DNA from: Bacteroidota bacterium
GTDB lineage: Bacteria > Bacteroidota > Kryptoniia > Kryptoniales > JAKASW01
Direction: 5' to 3'
Length of the DNA stretch: 9,024 bases
NCBI GenBank assembly: GCA_021796055.1
Contig: JAJYOS010000206.1
Span: forward strand, 1 to 9,024
The notes under the pieces were generated by a model. It ran no database searches. It was not told the origin of the DNA and worked only from the letters and a program-made list of their open reading frames with translations. This document shows, in pieces, positions 1 through 6,305 of the stretch (position 1 is the first letter of the stretch; each line of letters opens with the position of its first letter). A program made the translations under genes and the position numbers.

Positions 1-203
1 TGACTTTCCTCCGAGGTGAAGCTTGTGGTCGCCTCACCATTTCATAACCATGTCCAATACCTCTCTGTACCACCCTATACTCGCCTAACCAAAACCTTAC
101 CAGTGTTCGAAAAAAAATTGCGATCACTACGGCAGCCGGGAAACAAAAGTGCTCAAAACCCTTTGGAATTGCACTCTTTTCCTTTGTAAACCGTTGCTGG
201 AAT
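1..203. other. No supported gene; sequence left of the tRNA fragment
   Basis: I see no recognisable gene here. The + frame from base 4 stays open to a TAA at 187-189, about 61 codons. It has no ATG, only a GTG at 16-18 with no good Shine-Dalgarno site, and the product (rich in Leu, Pro, Ser and Lys) resembles no family I know. If the tRNA half at 204-257 is an attachment-site scar, this stretch would be the end of the integrated element, where non-coding or decayed sequence is common. That placement is inference. Confidence 0.3.
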
Positions 204-257
204 GATTCAGGGTCTAGTGACCGCAAGGCCGTGCAGGTTCAAGTCCTGTCCCGGGCA
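204..257 (+). tRNA. 3' half of tRNA-Leu(CAG), partial; probable attachment-site scar
   Basis: The segment folds as the 3' half of a class II tRNA. The anticodon loop is TTCAGGG (206-212, anticodon CAG), followed by the 3' strand of the anticodon stem TCTAG (213-217). A leucine-type long variable arm with a GCAA loop (about 218-232) carries one A-C mismatch. The T arm has a 5-bp stem GCAGG/CCTGT around loop TTCAAGT (233-249). The acceptor 3' strand CCCGGGC (250-256) is followed by discriminator A257. No CCA is encoded (ACTT follows). The matching acceptor 5' strand and D arm are absent upstream, and only G204-A205 of the 5' anticodon stem strand remain. A tRNA cut exactly at the anticodon loop is the typical duplicated 3' end left by tyrosine-recombinase integration. 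It cannot be a functional tRNA. Confidence 0.8.
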
Positions 258-473
258 CTTTAATTTGAAGCAAAACATGTTGATAGCCTTCTCTGCATCT
301 CCAGTTTTCTTTGCATACCATAATTGACCAATCTCCCGGCATGATTTCGCATAATCTGTGCCACGATTCAATGTCCTATAACGTGAAGTGCAAGTGCGGT
401 TGAGATGAGAGACTGCCACCTCTTCAGATTCCTTCAGCTGAAAATGGCCCAGCTCCGGCTGCTGCGCATCCAA
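207..473 (-). pseudogene. Possible remnant with a TPR-like helix pair, running into the tRNA half
   Basis: A minus-strand open frame begins at a TTG (473) directly after an in-frame TAG and ends within the antisense of the tRNA half. Its last 16 or so residues (CPGQDLNLHG...) are the translation of antisense tRNA-Leu and are not protein. The preceding stretch, with REIGQLWYAKKTGDAEKAI near its end, has the Gly, aromatic, Gly-Asp and Ala-Ile spacing of a tetratricopeptide repeat. This could be the broken end of a TPR protein cut at the tRNA-derived junction. There is no good ribosome binding site and the match covers a single repeat, so it may equally be chance. Confidence 0.2.
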
Positions 474-722
474 CTAACCTGTGGGATGCCAGCGGAGGCG
501 GGTTTCAATACGGGTAATCATGATGTCGCGCTAGAGACTCGGAGAATCATACCTTCAAATCTTGGATGACGTTCTTGGAGCGGGGACGGTATTTGCGGCG
601 GTCACTAATCTGATCACGCGTGCCGACTAATGCTTGCCAATGGGTGATAGTATCGCTAACTTAGTATGGGGTTACAGTCCGGGCGCGGGTCGCTACGAAT
701 CAGATCGGTAAGGACGTTAATC
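258..722. other. Gene-free stretch between the tRNA half and UPF0182 gene
   Basis: Apart from the possible TPR remnant I see only fragments. One minus-strand frame is open for 38 codons (547-660) without any start codon and is rich in Arg and Lys near its end (RRKYRPRSKN). A second begins at an ATG at 519-521 and stops after 15 codons, just before the TPR-like frame. Together they suggest decayed coding sequence on the minus strand, but no family is recognisable. For the downstream gene the best promoter match I found is TTGCCA (634-639), 17 bases, TAACTT (657-662). Its -10 half is poor, so I do not call it. Confidence 0.35.
710..714 (+). promoter_or_regulatory. Ribosome binding site that decides the UPF0182 start
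   Basis: AAGGA lies 8 bases before the ATG at 723, a near-ideal Shine-Dalgarno distance. The alternative ATG at 666 would add 19 polar, Arg-rich residues ahead of the first membrane helix and has no such site, so 723 is preferred. Confidence 0.75.
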
Positions 723-3446
723 ATGAAAACGAAATTAGTACTTCTCTCAATTGCACTCCTCTTAATAGCTATTCTGTTTCTATTCTCCCGCTTCGTAGGA
801 TATTACGGCGACTGGCTGTGGTTTCATAGCCTGCATTACGGCGCGGTGTTTACTACGATCCTGTGGGCGAAGATCGCGCTGTTCGTTGTTTTCTTCCTTG
901 TGTTTGGAGCTTTTGCCTGGGTGAACATTGCCGTCGCAAGAAAACGAGGCGGCTACACCCGCTCTTTGAAAGTGCCCTTTGCCGGACAACCCATAAGAAC
1001 TTCCGATATCTTTTTCAGCGACAGATATGCTAAATATTCGTGGGCGGCAATTATTCTGTTCCTTTCAGTTATCATGGGTTCACAGGCATCGGGCGCCTGG
1101 GAAACATTTTTGAAATTCCTCCATGCCTCGAAATTTGGGATCGCGGACCCGATCTTTTCAAAAGACGCAGGCTTCTATGTCTTCCGGCTCCCGCTTTATG
1201 AATTCTTGCAGGGTTGGTATTTGTTCTCCGTATTTATTGTTTCGTTAGGGGTTCTGACCTCCTATTTCATGGATCAGTCTATCGGATTACAGGGTAATCG
1301 TTTGATTGTCAATCAGAAAGTCCGTTCTCATCTGGCGGTCCTGGGCGGATTACTATTTCTTGGGATCGCTCTAGTTTTCAGATTGAAACTTTACGATTTG
1401 ATGTATTCGACTTCGGGTGTGGCATTTGGCGCCTCATTCGTAGATGTCCATGCACAGATCCCAGCGTACTGGGCCGTAACGGTCATGGCGGTTATAGTCG
1501 CGATTTTCTTCTTCCTCGTACCGTTCATCAATAAATGGAAATTCGTTCTCTATTCGATCGGCCTCTTCTTTGCTGTTCTCATAGGATTCTCATGGATCTA
1601 TCCAAGCCTGATAGAACAGTATGTGGTCAAACCAAACCAGCTGACTATGGAGACGCCATATATTCTCAACAACATAAAATTCACCCGTCTCGGTTTTGCG
1701 TTGAACAAGGTAGAAGAAAAGCCTTTTCCTGTGGGGACGCCAATGACATATGCTGAATTGGAGGCGAACGACTCCACAATCCACAACATCAGACTCTGGG
1801 ATACCCGGCCGCTCCTCGACACTTACAGGCAATTGCAGGAAATCCGGCTTTATTACAATTTCAAAAATGTGCAGGTGGACCGATATCATTTAGACGGTAA
1901 GTACACGGAGGTGGCCGTTGCCGCGAGAGAGCTGCCGGTTTCGCAGCTTCCCTCACGCGCGCAAACATGGATCAATCTCCATTTGAAGTACACGCACGGC
2001 TACGGTCTGGTCATGAGCCCCGTGAACGAGATCACGAAAAATGGAATGCCCAACCTAATAGTGAAAAATATCCCGCCCACTTCGAGCGTCTTGGATATAA
2101 CCCGGCCGCAAATTTATTATGGCGAACAGACCGGCCAGTACGTCCTTGTCAATACCAAGACCAGAGAGTTCGATTACCCGAAGGGAAATGAAGATGTTTA
2201 CACGCACTATCACGGAACGGGCGGCGTCAGGCTCTCCAATCTGTTTCGAAGGCTGGTCTTCGCGTGGAAGTTTTCGGACATCAACATCCTCCTGACCGGC
2301 TACGTAACGAGCGAAAGTCGCATCATGTTCCACAGAGACATCACCGTCCGTGACAGGGAGATCGCGCCTTTTCTTAAGTACGATTCCGATCCCTACCTGG
2401 TAGTGGGCAACGACGGCAAATTGTACTGGATCAATGACGCATATACGACGTCGACCATGTTTCCTTACTCGCAGCCTTTCTATGGGGCGCAAAACTTTTA
2501 TGGGATCAACTACATACGGAATTCAGTAAAGGTAGTCATCGACGCGTACAATGGAGACGTTACATACTATGTTATCGATCCTTCAGATCCGGTTATCCGC
2601 ACTTACGAGAAGATTTTTCCTACTCTGTTTAAACCCATCAGCGAGATGCCGAATTTTCTGAGAAGGCATATACGTTACCCTATGGACTTATTCCAGGTAC
2701 AGGCGGAAATGTTCAGGACATTTCATATGACAAACCCCGAGGTTTTCTATAACCAGGAGGACCTGTGGAGCATCCCGAAGGAGGTTTACAATCAGCAAGA
2801 ACAGCCGATGCTTCCTTATTACATCATCATGCGATTACCCGACACCAAGTCTGAGGAGTTCATCCTGATGATTCCCTTCACCCCATCCAACAAGAACAAT
2901 ATGGTGTCCTGGCTATGCGCGCGGTGTGACGGCGATAATTACGGCCAGTTGGTTGAGTACAGTCTATCCAAGGAGAAGTTGATTTACGGCCCGCTGCAAA
3001 TCGACGCACGGATAAACCAAAAACCCGATATCTCTTCCGAATTGACTCTCTGGAATCAAATGGGGTCGAGCGTGATCCGCGGGAATTTGCTCGTCATCCC
3101 CATCGAACATTCTTTTCTCTATGTGGAACCCGTTTACCTACAGTCGGAACAGAGCAAGATGCCGCAATTGAAGCGAGTCATCGTTGCGCTTCAGGATAAT
3201 TTGCAGATGCGGGATAATCTCGATGACGCCCTGCGAGCCGTGTTCTCTTCGGATAGCGTTTCTACCGTCCAGACACAGGAAGCTCTAAGCGGTATGCCAA
3301 CGGGACCATTATCCGGCATGGCGCAGGAGGCATTGAGCCATTACAATAAAGCGCTGAATTATATGAAGAATGGTGACTGGTCGAATTATGGCCAGGAACT
3401 AAATAAGCTCAGGGATATTTTACAGCGCATGACCAGGAAAAAATGA
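723..3446 (+). CDS. UPF0182 family integral membrane protein
   Basis: This 907-residue protein matches the UPF0182 family (Pfam PF03699) in length and layout; the family has no established function. Hydrophobic segments at about residues 4-22, 44-68, 106-122, 160-182, 203-220, 248-268 and 272-292 give the seven N-terminal membrane helices expected. A large, presumably extracytoplasmic domain follows from about residue 293 to the end. Family landmarks I can see are DPIFSKDAGFYVFRLPLYE (142-160), VVKPNQL and ETPYI (301-314), NIRLWD with RPLLDTYRQLQEIRLYY (355-378), and a C-terminal charged helix containing NGDWSNYGQELNKLRDIL. Between the main domain and that helix is a Ser/Thr/Gly-rich linker. 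The start at 723 follows from the AAGGA site. The gene stands alone and converges on hom, so context gives no clue to its role. The family call is confident; any activity would be a guess. Confidence 0.93.
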   Translation: MKTKLVLLSIALLLIAILFLFSRFVGYYGDWLWFHSLHYGAVFTTILWAKIALFVVFFLVFGAFAWVNIAVARKRGGYTRSLKVPFAGQPIRTSDIFFSDRYAKYSWAAIILFLSVIMGSQASGAWETFLKFLHASKFGIADPIFSKDAGFYVFRLPLYEFLQGWYLFSVFIVSLGVLTSYFMDQSIGLQGNRLIVNQKVRSHLAVLGGLLFLGIALVFRLKLYDLMYSTSGVAFGASFVDVHAQIPAYWAVTVMAVIVAIFFFLVPFINKWKFVLYSIGLFFAVLIGFSWIYPSLIEQYVVKPNQLTMETPYILNNIKFTRLGFALNKVEEKPFPVGTPMTYAELEANDSTIHNIRLWDTRPLLDTYRQLQEIRLYYNFKNVQVDRYHLDGKYTEVAVAARELPVSQLPSRAQTWINLHLKYTHGYGLVMSPVNEITKNGMPNLIVKNIPPTSSVLDITRPQIYYGEQTGQYVLVNTKTREFDYPKGNEDVYTHYHGTGGVRLSNLFRRLVFAWKFSDINILLTGYVTSESRIMFHRDITVRDREIAPFLKYDSDPYLVVGNDGKLYWINDAYTTSTMFPYSQPFYGAQNFYGINYIRNSVKVVIDAYNGDVTYYVIDPSDPVIRTYEKIFPTLFKPISEMPNFLRRHIRYPMDLFQVQAEMFRTFHMTNPEVFYNQEDLWSIPKEVYNQQEQPMLPYYIIMRLPDTKSEEFILMIPFTPSNKNNMVSWLCARCDGDNYGQLVEYSLSKEKLIYGPLQIDARINQKPDISSELTLWNQMGSSVIRGNLLVIPIEHSFLYVEPVYLQSEQSKMPQLKRVIVALQDNLQMRDNLDDALRAVFSSDSVSTVQTQEALSGMPTGPLSGMAQEALSHYNKALNYMKNGDWSNYGQELNKLRDILQRMTRKK

Positions 3447-3534
3447 TGCGGCGACAGTGGCCTGGTGGCCTTGCTGAAAAGCTTTACCACTTAATGATGC
3501 AATGTAGACTTACCGCTCGCCAGCAGGAGTTCAT

Positions 3535-3559
3535 GACCAGGTAATATTCCTTCCTGGTC
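3535..3559. other. Weak hairpin in the convergent intergenic region
   Basis: GACCAGG (3535-3541) can pair with CCTGGTC (3553-3559) around an 11-base AT-rich loop, a 7-bp stem. CCCCTTT follows on the + strand, so a weak terminator for the UPF0182 gene is possible, though it begins 88 bases past the stop codon and the T run is short. Confidence 0.25.
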
Positions 3560-3607
3560 CCCTTTGCGAGCTCTTCGCGGGCACTGTGATTACATCTCTT
3601 AAGGTTT

Positions 3608-3632
3608 CGAGCCGAAGGTAAGCTTCGGCTCG
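3608..3632. terminator. Strong hairpin between convergent genes, probable bidirectional transcription end
   Basis: CGAGCCGAAG (3608-3617) pairs perfectly with CTTCGGCTCG (3623-3632) around the 5-base loop GTAAG. The 10-bp GC-rich stem sits between the converging UPF0182 and hom genes, about 40 bases past the hom stop. There is no clear T run on either side, so it is not a textbook intrinsic terminator. It may act as a transcript-end stabiliser or with Rho. Confidence 0.45.
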
Positions 3633-3646
3633 GTCATGGCGTGGGA

Positions 3647-3661
3647 AGAAGGTGTCCTTCT
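3647..3661 (-). other. Short hairpin just after hom
   Basis: AGAAGG (3647-3652) pairs with CCTTCT (3656-3661) around the loop TGT, a 6-bp stem starting 12 bases after the hom stop codon. Read on the minus strand it is followed by TCCC rather than a T run. It could form a tandem 3'-end structure with the hairpin at 3608-3632. Confidence 0.3.
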
Positions 3662-3673
3662 ACAGGTCCTCCG

Positions 3674-4993
3674 CTACTGCAAAATTGGGATTGCCTTTGG
3701 TTCCTCCGTAAGGAGACCGGGTGAGCCTCTCTTGATCGACCCGATGGCGTCCCTGATCTGATGCATCGTGCATGGCATCGTTACCACTGAGAAGACGGCG
3801 TCCTTCTTATTGCGGCGGTTATGACTAACCGTATCTATGTTGATTTTCTGTCCACCGATTGCCGTCGTGACAAGACCGGTAACCCCGGGACGATCCTCGG
3901 TAGAAAAGGTTATGTTATACGGAAACTCGAAGTGGTCGGCGTCGACTAATTCCAGCTGTTGAGGCCCGCTGGAACTCTCGACGACGACACCGTACCGGGC
4001 CGTGAAGACGATATCCGCGACTATCGAGCTCGCCGTCTCAAGGCTCCCCGCGCCCGCCCCGATGAAATAATGTCTGCCGGAGTATCTATTGATAAGCTCC
4101 ACGCAGTTCGTCGCCCCGTTCACCTGGGAGAGTAAATTCCCGTGCCTGACCATCATCGGCTTGACTGATGCAAATATGCTACCGTCTATCTTCTTCGCGA
4201 AGCCGATAAGCTTGATGCTGCAACCCATTTCGTTCGCGATCTCGATATCTTCTTTGTCGATGTTTTGGATCCCTTCCTTCATCAGATCCTTGTATTCTAT
4301 TTCCTTGCCGAACGCGAGTCGGATGAGTATGGCAAGCTTGTGCGCAGCGTCGCCTCCCGATATATCGAGAGTTGGGTCGGCTTCAGCGTATCCGGCTTTC
4401 TGCGCCATCTTCAACGCGGGTTTAAAATCGATACCTTCGAGTTCCATCTTTGACAGGATATAGTTGCTCGTGCCGTTCATTATGCCTGAAATTTCCTGCA
4501 CCTGGTCTCCGGTGAAACTTTCCCTGATAGCTTTGATGATCGGGATGGCGCCGCAAACGCTTGCCTCGTAACCGAGAGTCACTCCGTTTTCCTTTGCCGT
4601 TTCGAAAATGACGGATCCTCTCTCTGCGAGCATCGCTTTGTTGGCCGTGACGACATGCTTCTTCGCTTTCAGCGCGTCGAGGATTACAGAAAGCAGGTAA
4701 TCGCCTGTTCCACCTATCGTCTCAACCACCAGGTCGATAGTCTCATCACTTATAACCTCCGAAATGAATCTCGATGCTTCTTCAGGGGTTAAATCCTTTC
4801 CGCCGCCGCAATAGAGGTCAAGCGGGATGTTGTACTTTTCTGAACTTTTCGTTGGAGAAAGGTCGACGATCTTTCTCAGTTCAATGGGACGGGCAGACCT
4901 GTCTGATAGGGCGCTCGGCATATCGAGAAGGATTTTGGCAACGCCGCTTCCGACGGTACCGCATCCAAGAATGGCAATACCAAAGGTTTTCAT
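3674..4993 (-). CDS. hom: Homoserine dehydrogenase with C-terminal ACT domain
   Basis: The enzyme reduces aspartate semialdehyde to homoserine with NAD(P)H in the cytoplasm, the branch step to threonine, methionine and isoleucine. The 439 residues are the usual length of the single-function ACT-containing type. The Rossmann loop is GCGTVG (10-15). ANK (117-119) carries the conserved lysine. EASVCGAIPII (143-153) and GIMNGTSNYIL (170-180) lie in the catalytic domain. GYAEADPTLD to DAAHKL (201-220) holds Glu204, Asp215 and Lys219, with the same spacing as the catalytic residues of the yeast enzyme (Glu208, Asp219, Lys223). Residues from about 359 (YNITFSTEDRPGV) to 430 form an ACT domain, which implies allosteric control, typically by threonine. 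There is no aspartokinase fusion and no threonine gene beside it. I see no good Shine-Dalgarno site before the ATG. It is divergent from the response regulator gene. Confidence 0.97.
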   Translation of the reverse strand: MKTFGIAILGCGTVGSGVAKILLDMPSALSDRSARPIELRKIVDLSPTKSSEKYNIPLDLYCGGGKDLTPEEASRFISEVISDETIDLVVETIGGTGDYLLSVILDALKAKKHVVTANKAMLAERGSVIFETAKENGVTLGYEASVCGAIPIIKAIRESFTGDQVQEISGIMNGTSNYILSKMELEGIDFKPALKMAQKAGYAEADPTLDISGGDAAHKLAILIRLAFGKEIEYKDLMKEGIQNIDKEDIEIANEMGCSIKLIGFAKKIDGSIFASVKPMMVRHGNLLSQVNGATNCVELINRYSGRHYFIGAGAGSLETASSIVADIVFTARYGVVVESSSGPQQLELVDADHFEFPYNITFSTEDRPGVTGLVTTAIGGQKINIDTVSHNRRNKKDAVFSVVTMPCTMHQIRDAIGSIKRGSPGLLTEEPKAIPILQ

Positions 4994-5051
4994 TAGCTGT
5001 GTTAGTTCTCAAAGTATTATGGTTTCGTTTGTTATGAATAATACGAAGAAG

Positions 5052-5066
5052 ATGAATCTTATTCAT
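5052..5066. promoter_or_regulatory. Palindrome ATGAAT-CTT-ATTCAT upstream of hom, operator-like
   Basis: ATGAAT (5052-5057) and ATTCAT (5061-5066) form a perfect inverted repeat with a 3-base spacer, 58 bases upstream of the hom start. Read on the minus strand it is ATGAATAAGATTCAT. The half-sites equal those of the ArgR/AhrC ARG box (TGAAT...ATTCA), but that box has a 4-base spacer. An operator role is inference. Confidence 0.35.
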
Positions 5067-5092
5067 GCGGATAATGAAAAACCGCTGTTCGC

Positions 5093-5131
5093 TTGTATCA
5101 AGACCGCACGCCATTTGTATCAAAACCGTAC
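5093..5131. repeat. Two direct repeats of TTGTATCAARACCGYAC, 22 bp apart
   Basis: Copy 1 (5093-5109) and copy 2 (5115-5131) agree at 15 of 17 positions and start 22 bp apart, two turns of the helix, so both would face the same side of DNA. One further 22-bp step to the left, ACCGC at 5081-5085 lies in phase, but the rest of that unit is weak (about 8 of 17). The repeats lie between the divergent hom and response regulator genes, 100-140 bp from each start. This placement is typical of tandem activator or repressor sites. Confidence 0.5.
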
Positions 5132-5225
5132 ACTTGTTCAGGGTAATTGGCGTTTTTGACCTTTTTTCGCGGTTTACGTGGCGGCATAATCGTTGACGTC
5201 TATTATGAAGCGTTCAATTCAAAAT

Positions 5226-5229
5226 GGAG
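5226..5229 (+). promoter_or_regulatory. Ribosome binding site that decides the response regulator start
   Basis: GGAG (5226-5229), within GGAGAAGGA, lies 5 bases before the ATG at 5235. The upstream in-frame candidates, TTG at 5193 and ATG at 5205, have no such site. The extra residues they would add are polar and lie outside the receiver fold. Confidence 0.6.
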
Positions 5230-5234
5230 AAGGA

Positions 5235-5666
5235 ATGCTGGCACAACAGGTGAAAAAGATGCCGGAAAAAGTCAAAGGATCGGATCTACCCAAAGGTGAA
5301 GGGGAAACAATTCTCGTCGTTGAGGATGAGGAGAGGTCGAGAGATTTCCTGCGGGCAGTACTCGTGATGAGCGGATACAAAGTCATTCTCGCCTCGAACG
5401 GAACGGAGGGCGTACTGAGTTTCACTGCTTACAGAAACGAAATCAAGCTGGTACTTCTGGACATGGGATTGCCGGGACTGAGCAGTGAGGAAGTCCTCTC
5501 TATGATCCGCGCTCTGGAATCCGACATGAAGATCATCGCGGTAAGCGGTCTGATAAACCTCGAGGCTCGATCCGCCGTGATGGAGATGGGAGCGTCCGAT
5601 TACCTTCAGAAGCCGTATTTGAGCGACGAGCTTCTTATCAAGCTGCATGAGAATTTGCGGCACTGA
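5235..5666 (+). CDS. Stand-alone response regulator receiver (REC) protein
   Basis: The 143-residue protein is one CheY-like receiver domain behind a basic tail of about 22 residues. The acidic pocket is Glu30-Asp31 (LVVEDEE), the phosphoacceptor is Asp76 (LLDMGLPG), the switch residue is Ser104 (IAVSG) and the conserved lysine is Lys126 (LQKPY). All key residues are present, so it should accept a phosphoryl group. There is no DNA-binding, GGDEF or other output domain. The sequence around GETILVVEDE resembles the C-terminal receivers of hybrid histidine kinases, so it may be a phosphorelay intermediate or act by protein contact. No kinase gene lies in the window. The ATG at 5235 is chosen for its Shine-Dalgarno site; a TTG start at 5193 would give 157 residues. 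Confidence 0.9.
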   Translation: MLAQQVKKMPEKVKGSDLPKGEGETILVVEDEERSRDFLRAVLVMSGYKVILASNGTEGVLSFTAYRNEIKLVLLDMGLPGLSSEEVLSMIRALESDMKIIAVSGLINLEARSAVMEMGASDYLQKPYLSDELLIKLHENLRH

Positions 5667-5673
5667 GCCGCGA
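5655..5673 (+). terminator. Hairpin with the response regulator stop codon in its loop
   Basis: TTGCGGC (5655-5661) pairs with GCCGCGA (5667-5673) with one G-T wobble. The 5-base loop ACTGA contains the stop codon TGA. The sequence after the stem reaches CCCCTTT at 5685-5691, only a short T run. It could end or protect the transcript, but the overlap with coding sequence and the weak tail make this uncertain. Confidence 0.25.
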
Positions 5674-6182
5674 TGAGCAGCCGACCCCTTTGAAATTGCT
5701 AATAGTATTTTCATCATGAGAGCGGAGAAAGCGCCGAGCTTGGAACGATCATTCGCTGAGATTAGGCAATCGTCGTCGCCGTTTGAATTAACAACCTCGT
5801 CTGATTAACCTCCCGGATTAAACGGGTGCATTACTAAATGGATTGAAATTTTTCTCTCGCCTTTCCATCATTAAAATGCTTTGAACCTATTCCGTTAGTT
5901 TCCCGAGCGCGGAGCCTCCGACGTAAGTCCACGGAGAATTCCGGCAACGATCGGATTCGTTGACACCGGAAAAATCCAAATCGTAATTGTCGAAGGGGAG
6001 TCTCCGGGCAAGAGCCGGAAAGATTGGGGTCGCAAACAGGGTATGCATATAACTACAGGGCTTTGAGCATGCCGCCAGTCGTGGCGACGTGCAGGATGAC
6101 TGTGTGTGTCGCTACTCTAAGATGCGGGACAAGGAGATCTAAACAGTGACATTACACGGAATGAGTAGGAGAATTTGGAAAT
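5667..6182 (+). other. Gene-free stretch with clustered hairpins ahead of the small ORF and exporter
   Basis: I find no gene on either strand. Several inverted repeats cluster here. CTCCG/CGGAG pairs at 5916-5920 and 5932-5936. TTCCGG-CAACGA pairs with TCGTTG-aca-CCGGAA (5939-5971), a 12-bp stem with a 3-base bulge. TCCGG/CCGGA pairs at 6003-6007 and 6015-6019. GTATGC/GCATGC pairs at 6041-6046 and 6067-6072. CGCCA/TGGCG pairs around loop GTCG (6073-6086). Some segments have alternative partners: CGGAG 5932-5936 can also pair with CTCCG 6002-6006, and TTCCGG 5939-5944 with CCGGAA 6015-6020. I could not match it to the consensus of any riboswitch I know. A structured leader is inference. Confidence 0.35.
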
Positions 6183-6305
6183 ATGATAGATAAAGGGAAG
6201 ATATATCCCAAAGGATGTTGCGGCGATCGCCTGCCGGCTAAAGAGATGCAATCTGTCTTCGGAGAGTCCCTCCCTCTAAGCGAGGAGGCAGTTGATTTCA
6301 GGTGA
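6183..6305 (+). CDS. Small ORF (40 aa) overlapping the exporter start, possible coupling peptide
   Basis: An ATG at 6183 opens a 40-codon frame ending in TGA at 6303-6305, preceded by AGGAG (6167-6171) at 11 bases. The stop overlaps the GTG start of the MFS gene (GTGA, 6302-6305), a classic translational coupling arrangement, and the exporter's Shine-Dalgarno site lies inside this frame. The peptide starts MIDKGKIYPKGCCGD and ends in a charged stretch LSEEAVDFR. It has two adjacent cysteines, no membrane segment, and matches no family I recognise. It could be a leader peptide whose translation opens the exporter start, a small protein, or a chance frame. The overlap and the ribosome binding site favour a real one, moderately. 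Confidence 0.45.
   Translation: MIDKGKIYPKGCCGDRLPAKEMQSVFGESLPLSEEAVDFR
6269..6288 (+). promoter_or_regulatory. Exporter Shine-Dalgarno site with a complementary CCTCC upstream
   Basis: AGGAGG (6283-6288) is a full-strength ribosome binding site, 13 bases before the GTG at 6302, which is somewhat far. CCTCC (6269-6273) can pair with GGAGG (6284-6288) and hide it, while GGAG at 6261-6264 can pair with CTCC (6270-6273) and free it. A ribosome translating the small ORF would also melt the stem. The stems have only 4-5 bp, so regulation is a hypothesis. Confidence 0.4.

Noticed and set aside
100..203. 5' half of the tRNA-Leu with an intron or insertion
   Set aside because: Weak likenesses to a D arm (TTTGTAAACCG) and to the stem CTGGA exist, but no GCCCGGG acceptor strand is present to pair with 250-256.
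207..257. Protein C-terminus CPGQDLNLHG on the minus strand
   Set aside because: It is the translation of antisense tRNA-Leu T arm and variable arm, a well-known source of spurious protein ends.
2055..2492. 145-codon minus-strand open frame inside the UPF0182 gene
   Set aside because: It is antisense to a clearly coding region and shows no recognisable protein features.
4827..5159. Plus-strand open frame across the hom 5' end and the intergenic region
   Set aside because: Two thirds of it opposes hom, whose reading frame is certain, and the rest covers the repeat region; there is no domain or ribosome binding site.
5193..5198. TTGACG as a -35 promoter element or as the start codon of the response regulator
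   Set aside because: No acceptable -10 box follows at 16-18 bases, and as a start codon it has no Shine-Dalgarno site, whereas ATG 5235 does.
5993..6100. Known riboswitch (c-di-GMP, guanidine or cobalamin type) before the exporter
   Set aside because: Short pieces such as GGGTCGCAAAC look suggestive, but the conserved cores and stem order of these classes are absent.
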